Shown here in pieces: positions 58,346 to 64,000 of a stretch of 64,000 nucleotides of DNA. The first letter of the stretch is position 1, and every line of letters begins with the position of its first letter. The translations under genes and the position numbers were made by a program. Source of the stretch: VFJQ01 sp044226525 (GTDB lineage Bacteria > Verrucomicrobiota > Verrucomicrobiia > Chthoniobacterales > Chthoniobacteraceae); contig JBGAGV010000014.1 in NCBI GenBank assembly GCA_044226525.1, positions 124,001-188,000 of the forward strand, written 5' to 3'. The notes below the pieces were generated by a model. It was not told the origin of the DNA. It saw only the letters and a list, made by a program, of their open reading frames with translations, and searched no databases.

Positions 58346-59281
<936 letters not shown>

Positions 59282-59372
59282 GGCAGAGAAGGGACGAGTG
59301 GACGAGTGGACCGGTGGACGATGAACTAATGGGGGAACGCGCGCCATGTGGAAGTCCGGTGGTCTGATCGCG

Positions 59373-62300
59373 TCACTCGTTCGCCGTTGCGGTGAACGTT
59401 CCGGTGACGGGGAAATCGTCTTCGCATCCGTCGCTATAAAGCACGTGCACATTTCCCGTGATGCCGCCGCTGGCGGTAACGTTGCAACCGAATGGCGTGA
59501 TCGGTGCGCTGCCGCCGCCGCCGCCGGTCACTTTCGCGCCGGCGGCGAACTTGAAGCCGCTGGCGCTGACCGTGACGGTGGTCTGTGTGATGGTGACTTT
59601 GCCGACCACGCCCGGCAGCGGCACCGACACTTTGCCGCCGCTGCGGGGCAGATCGAAAACGGCGGGGATCGGATAAGTCGTGCCGGCGACCTGGACGGTT
59701 GCATCGAGGGTCCAATGCCGGCGTGCGTCGAGGATGAAGCCGCTGCCATGCGCGTGGAGCGGGTCCACGGTGGCATTCATCGCGCCGAGAAGAGTGACGC
59801 CGAAACCTTCGGTCGTTTCGTCGTCCTTGCGATCGGCGAGCACAGGCACATTGATCCAGCCGCCGAGGCTGCCAGCGCGGATCGTGAGAGTCGTGCCGCT
59901 GGGCGGAGCAAAGTCCTGGCCGCTGACGGCGGAACCGGAATCGACGGTAAAGAAGACCGAGATGTTCGTATCGAACGCGAAGCTTAAGGACACGAGGAAC
60001 GAGGCATTGCGCCGGCCCGTCGCGGGCTCGATGACGGTGACTGAGGACTCGATGGCGACCACCGGGCGCGGGCGATGTTCATAAATGACCTGCCCCAGCT
60101 CGGGGATTTTCGAGATGGCGGAGGTTGGATCGTTCCAATCGAGGGCGTGCTGAACGGACGAAGTGACGTCGAGTTCGTTCCAGGATTGGCTCACCCAGTT
60201 CCATAGCAGCGTGCCCTGGCGGTCGATCGCTCCGAGGAGATCGCCGAGGCGGGTGAGGCGTTCGTTGTCGGCGCGGATTCCAGCGACGAGCCCTTTGTGG
60301 ACCGCCGCGACCGGCGCCTCGAGATCGCCAGCGGTGATGGGACGGTGAGATTCGTTCCGAACCACGGGCTCGGCCTCGGCGGCCGCGGTGTAGCCGAGGA
60401 GTGCCGGGCGCAACACCGTGGCGAGCCATGTGCTGGCGCTGAAGCCCTGCTCGAATTCCGCGCGCGGCGGGCCGGGCCGGGCGAGATAATCTTCGGCCAT
60501 TTCCGCCGCCTTGCCGATGCCGGTCTGTGCGATCTCTTGCATCCTCCGCGCGAGCGCAAACACGCCGGAGGATTTCGGTTCGAGCTTCGGATTGAGCTCG
60601 TCGGCAAAGTCATCCGTGCCAGTTGGCGGCGCGGCTGCAGCGGACGGATCTTGCGCGACCAGAGCTCTCCAGCGCACGAGTCCCGCCGTCGAGGGTTTGA
60701 ATTTTCCTTCGAACACGGCGGCGACAAGCATCCGATCGAGCATGGCCAGACCGCTCGAATCCAGCGTGACCGTCTCGGCTCCCGCCGTGCCGAGTTCGAT
60801 TTCGCTGTTCGTCCCGTCGAGCACCAGTTGCAGTTGATCCTCGAATTCCTGCAGCCGCGTCTGCATGCCCGCGAGGGTAAAGCGCAGTTCGCTCGTGTCG
60901 ATGCCGCCCTCGGATTGGTTGTCGATGGCCTGCCAGTCCCGTTCCGCGAGCCCGCACACCTCGCGGGTCGCCTTGATAAACTCGAGCGCAAACACGCCGG
61001 GCGGCTGTCCGGTCGGAGGCGCGTCGGCGACACGCACGTTCGGCACCGGCCCGGCCACAACGTCGCCCTGCTCCGCCTGCACGAACAAGGTCGCTGGACC
61101 GATCTCGAGGGCATTCGGATCGATGAAGACCGGCACACGCACTCGTGCCGACCGCGCGGTTACGTCGCTTGCCATCACGCGCGTGTCGTTCAGTTCGTAA
61201 TCGGTGAAGCGAACGTAAAGCGGCTGTGCCGGGTCGAATCGGCCGAGCACGGTGAGGCGCTGGCCGGGTTTCAGCTTCCGGGAGGAGAGGGCGAGCGCGT
61301 TCTCGCGCAGCGCGACCGTCGTCGAGTCGAGGATGTATCCAGCGGGTGACTTGAGCGTAACCTGGAGTGTCTCGCCGCCGTCAGCGATCTGATCCGGCTG
61401 CAAGGCGAGGCGGATGGTCTTTTTCCGCTGGCCCGGTCCAAAGACGAGTGTGCCCGCAGCCGCGACATAATCGCTGCCGCTTGCCGCCGAGCCGTCGCTC
61501 GTTTCGTAATTGACCGTGAGCGTGCCTTGGTAGGCGTTGATGCGCTGCACCGTGAGAACGGCGGTGCGCGCTTTTTCACTGACCACGTAAACTGGCGCGG
61601 AGAACTGTGCAGTGCCTTCCGCCGGGAGGCCGATGTAGCGGGCGAGCGTCATCGAAGTGCTGCCATCGTTGAGAATAGTCTGGCCGCACACCACGATCTT
61701 TCCGTCCGGCTGCAAAGCCATGGCAGTCGGTTCGTCCCTGTTCCACGATGGGCCAGAGAAGTCGGTGTGCACGAAGCCGGTGTCGTGGAAGCTCAGGTCG
61801 AGGCTGCCAACGCTGTCGCAACGCGCGACAATGAAGTCGGAGTTGTCGTGAGATTCCCAATACGTGCCTGCCAGAACGATCCTGCCATCGTGCTGGACAG
61901 CGACGGCGCGGCCTGCACCGACCACTGGCAGCGTGACCATACCGGTGCCATTGAAGTTCAAGTCGGGGCTTCCGTTGCCGAAATAGCGGGTGACGGCGAT
62001 GTAGCCGGCGTCTCCCGTCAGCACGACTTTTCCATCGCTTTGCAGGGCCATGCCATAGACCCAGCTTTCGCCAAACACGGTCGTAACGATGCCGGAGTGG
62101 CCGAAGGTCGTGTCGAGGGTGCCGTCCGCGTGGTAGCGGGCAATCGACGAGCCGCCGACCACGATCTTTCCATCGGGCTGAACAGCGACGCCGCAGGGGT
62201 CTGCACTCCGAGAACCCAAACTGGTGGTGACGACTCCAGTGCCGCCGAAAGTGGTGTCGAGTGTGCCGTTGGGATGGTAACGCAGCACGGCGATTTCCGT

Positions 62301-62900
62301 GCGACCACCTCCCGACGGTTCGACGCTACCGGCGAGCACGATCTTGCCGTCGCTTTGCAGCGCCAGATGAGTTCCGAATGGCCAGCCCACCGATATCGGC
62401 GTGTTCACTTGGCCCGTGCCGGCGAAGGTGGTGTCGAGGCTTCCGTTCGCGCGGTAACGGACGAGCACAAATGCCGGGTCGTCGCCGCTTTGACTGTAGC
62501 TGGAACCGCCCACGACGATTCGGCCATCGGATTGGATGACGACTGCGGACGCCCAGTCGTTATACTTGAGATCGGTCGTGACGATGCCGGTGCCATTCAA
62601 GCGCGTATCCGGCGTCCCGTTTGGATTGAACCGCGCGACGACGAAGTCGCTATTCGAGGGAGGTGAGATGTCGCCAAAGATCGAGTTGCCTGCGATGACG
62701 ATCTTTCCATCCCGCTGCACCGCTATCGCGGTGGCGATGGCTCCGGCGGCACCCGGTGTCCTGAACACGAGCTTGCCCGTGCCGTTGAAAGTCAGATCGA
62801 GATCACCCGGCTCGGCGCCAACTGGGAGAGCGAGCGCAAACACCAGGCTCGCTCCAAGACCCAGCCAATGGTGAAAGAGTGTTTTCATAAGAGCACCCAT
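59373..62900 (-). CDS. Secreted delta-60 repeat and Calx-beta domain protein
   Basis: 1175 residues. ATG 62900 is preferred over 62927 because AAAGGAGG lies 7 bases before it, the best Shine-Dalgarno in the window. Signal peptide, then about eight delta-60 repeats (ALQPDGKIVV..G, F-x-V-A-R-Y-x-x-x-G-x-x-D-x-T-F) forming a propeller to about residue 430. Calx-beta domain one at about 435-540 (NYETSDGSAASGSDYVAAAG), an extended middle part, and Calx-beta domain two near 985-1065 (VDSGSAVSGQDFAPPSGTTL). Likely a surface or matrix protein. Confidence 0.88.
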   Translation of the reverse strand: MGALMKTLFHHWLGLGASLVFALALPVGAEPGDLDLTFNGTGKLVFRTPGAAGAIATAIAVQRDGKIVIAGNSIFGDISPPSNSDFVVARFNPNGTPDTRLNGTGIVTTDLKYNDWASAVVIQSDGRIVVGGSSYSQSGDDPAFVLVRYRANGSLDTTFAGTGQVNTPISVGWPFGTHLALQSDGKIVLAGSVEPSGGGRTEIAVLRYHPNGTLDTTFGGTGVVTTSLGSRSADPCGVAVQPDGKIVVGGSSIARYHADGTLDTTFGHSGIVTTVFGESWVYGMALQSDGKVVLTGDAGYIAVTRYFGNGSPDLNFNGTGMVTLPVVGAGRAVAVQHDGRIVLAGTYWESHDNSDFIVARCDSVGSLDLSFHDTGFVHTDFSGPSWNRDEPTAMALQPDGKIVVCGQTILNDGSTSMTLARYIGLPAEGTAQFSAPVYVVSEKARTAVLTVQRINAYQGTLTVNYETSDGSAASGSDYVAAAGTLVFGPGQRKKTIRLALQPDQIADGGETLQVTLKSPAGYILDSTTVALRENALALSSRKLKPGQRLTVLGRFDPAQPLYVRFTDYELNDTRVMASDVTARSARVRVPVFIDPNALEIGPATLFVQAEQGDVVAGPVPNVRVADAPPTGQPPGVFALEFIKATREVCGLAERDWQAIDNQSEGGIDTSELRFTLAGMQTRLQEFEDQLQLVLDGTNSEIELGTAGAETVTLDSSGLAMLDRMLVAAVFEGKFKPSTAGLVRWRALVAQDPSAAAAPPTGTDDFADELNPKLEPKSSGVFALARRMQEIAQTGIGKAAEMAEDYLARPGPPRAEFEQGFSASTWLATVLRPALLGYTAAAEAEPVVRNESHRPITAGDLEAPVAAVHKGLVAGIRADNERLTRLGDLLGAIDRQGTLLWNWVSQSWNELDVTSSVQHALDWNDPTSAISKIPELGQVIYEHRPRPVVAIESSVTVIEPATGRRNASFLVSLSFAFDTNISVFFTVDSGSAVSGQDFAPPSGTTLTIRAGSLGGWINVPVLADRKDDETTEGFGVTLLGAMNATVDPLHAHGSGFILDARRHWTLDATVQVAGTTYPIPAVFDLPRSGGKVSVPLPGVVGKVTITQTTVTVSASGFKFAAGAKVTGGGGGSAPITPFGCNVTASGGITGNVHVLYSDGCEDDFPVTGTFTATANE

Positions 62901-63003
62901 CTCTAGGCCTCCTTTCTGGCCTAGCATCCGCCCGCAGAGCGGCGGGGGCTTCCCATAAATTGGTCAGAACAGCGCGTCCCTTGTCACGTGCCAACGTCCG
63001 GTG
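62901..63003. other. Intergenic region with the 59373-62900 ribosome site
   Basis: 103 bases. It holds the AAAGGAGG of the downstream gene and probably its promoter; nothing else seen. Confidence 0.5.
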
Positions 63004-64000
63004 CTATCGCGCGAGGTAACGCTGCGCGAGAATGCGGCGGCTGATCTTCCCGCGCTCGTTCACCGGCAGCTCGGCGACGATCCAAATGTCTTTCGGCATC
63101 TGCCACGGCACGAGCCGGGCGGCGGCATGACGCAACAGCGCCGCCGCATCGATCTCACCCGCGACACAAGCGACGGGTTCCTCCCCGCGTAGCTTCGACG
63201 CGACGCCAAACACCGCGACCTGCCGCACGCCGGGAAACGCCGCGAGCACCCGCTCGATTTCGCCGGGGTTCAGTTTCCGCCCGCCGACGTTGATGAAATC
63301 GCTCACGCGTCCCGCCAGCACGAGGCCTTCGTTTTGCCACTCGATGAGGTCGCCCGGGCGGAACGAGCCGCCGCCGAGCGTCTCGGGATCTTCTTCCGGG
63401 AAATAACCTTCGCCGACCGCCGCGCTGCGGACTGCGATGCGCCCATCTTCCTCCGGTGTAATTGTCACCCCTTCCATCGGCTGGCCGACAAAACCTTCCG
63501 AGGGCAATTCGCCCTGGCGTGCATAAGCGATCCCGCCGCATTCGCTGGAGCCGTAAAACGTGTGGAGGCGAAGCCCGAACCGCGCGTGAAACTTCTCCCA
63601 CACCGCCCGCGTGAGCGGCGCGCCGGCGGAAATCGCCAGACGCAAAGCGGGCAAGGCAGGGCTGTCGATTTGCGCGAGGTGCTGAAACAGGACCGGCGTG
63701 CCGGGAAAGACGGTCGCCTTCGTTTTCACCAAGCCGTCGAGAATGGCGCGGGGAAACCGATCTTCGCTAGCCACGAGCGACACGCCGCGCAGGAGCAGGG
63801 GCGTAATCAAATTGCTGAACCCGTAGCTATGCGCGAAGGGGATCACGCCGTAGTTCACATCGCTCCCCACGATGCCCATCGTCGCGCAGATGTGGTCGCG
63901 ATCGGCGGCAAGCTGCGCGGCCGTGAAGCGGATCGCGCGCGGCGCACCGGTCGTGCCGCTGGTGAGCTTGAGCAGTGCGGTGGCAGGCGGTTGAGGGTTG
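63004..64000 (-). CDS. AMP-binding (acyl-CoA synthetase-like) enzyme, C-terminal part, cut by window end
   Basis: About 332 residues are inside the window and the frame continues off the end. LLKLTSGTTGAPRAIRFT is the AMP-binding P-loop (motif TSGTTG). Further in are VIPFAHSYGF, YGSSECGG (adenylate pocket), GDLIEWQNEGLVLAGRVSDF and the hinge/catalytic-lysine tail RGKISRRIL. The family activates carboxylic acids as adenylates. The last base of the window is not a start; the N-terminal part lies beyond it. Confidence 0.9.
   Translation of the reverse strand, partial: NPQPPATALLKLTSGTTGAPRAIRFTAAQLAADRDHICATMGIVGSDVNYGVIPFAHSYGFSNLITPLLLRGVSLVASEDRFPRAILDGLVKTKATVFPGTPVLFQHLAQIDSPALPALRLAISAGAPLTRAVWEKFHARFGLRLHTFYGSSECGGIAYARQGELPSEGFVGQPMEGVTITPEEDGRIAVRSAAVGEGYFPEEDPETLGGGSFRPGDLIEWQNEGLVLAGRVSDFINVGGRKLNPGEIERVLAAFPGVRQVAVFGVASKLRGEEPVACVAGEIDAAALLRHAAARLVPWQMPKDIWIVAELPVNERGKISRRILAQRYLAR

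Overview
This 64 kb, GC-rich window looks like a chromosome segment of a soil- or freshwater-type verrucomicrobium (Chthoniobacter/Spartobacteria-like). This is an inference from gene families, not a database match. The families pointing there are DUF1501 plus DUF1549/DUF1553 cytochrome pairs, planctomycete-type cytochrome c domains, DUF1080, a Cys-type sulfatase, a FecR-LamG anti-sigma protein, delta-60-repeat proteins, a GxxExxY gene, and many starts without Shine-Dalgarno sequences.

Layout. (1) 1-21.6 kb: an almost gapless minus-strand run of 15 genes, many joined by 4-base ATGA/GTGA stop-start overlaps. The upstream block is DUF1549/DUF1553, PPC protein, cytochrome-WD40, DUF1501, ceramidase-like and PIG-L deacetylase. 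The downstream block is an ECF-like sigma factor, FecR-LamG protein, exported alpha/beta hydrolase, PSD1-type cytochrome, a second DUF1501, SDR, MFS permease, PLP enzyme and amidohydrolase. It looks like envelope machinery for breaking down and importing an unknown substrate, controlled by its own sigma/anti-sigma pair. (2) 21.7-29.3 kb: a plus-strand trio (beta-propeller protein, creatininase-like, SDR), a repeat-rich spacer, a minus-strand sulfatase, a 21-bp tandem array and a membrane Ser/Thr kinase. (3) 29.4-37.1 kb: one 2569-residue secreted protein with three ~617-residue internal repeats. (4) 37.2-38.3 kb: non-coding tandem repeats (126-bp and 145-bp units), sharing a core with repeats at 25 kb.

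(5) 38.3-41.45 kb: a restriction-modification island, the most unusual part. It holds a BsuBI/PstI-type nuclease, a divergent Xre regulator coupled to an unknown gene with a PD-(D/E)xK-like signature, a BsuBI/PstI-type methyltransferase whose C-terminus is cut off, and two relics: a frameshifted winged-helix fragment and a 70-codon mosaic of type I HsdM motifs. (6) 41.8-51.0 kb: housekeeping and metabolism. It contains korAB (2-oxoacid:ferredoxin oxidoreductase), three small membrane proteins, exported MsrB, S1/P1 nuclease and a deoxyribose-type operon (deoC, ALDH, truncated ALDH-like).

(7) 51.1-56.2 kb: small plus-strand accessory genes (NlpC/P60, OB-like, DUF2750, SUFU, several unknowns). 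Among them is an inverted-repeat-bounded GxxExxY gene broken by one missing T. (8) 56.3-64 kb: minus-strand DUF1080, peptidoglycan-binding protein with a clear intrinsic terminator, class II HDAC-like deacetylase, a 1175-residue delta-60/Calx-beta protein and the C-terminal part of an AMP-binding enzyme cut by the window end. No rRNA, tRNA or CRISPR array was seen.
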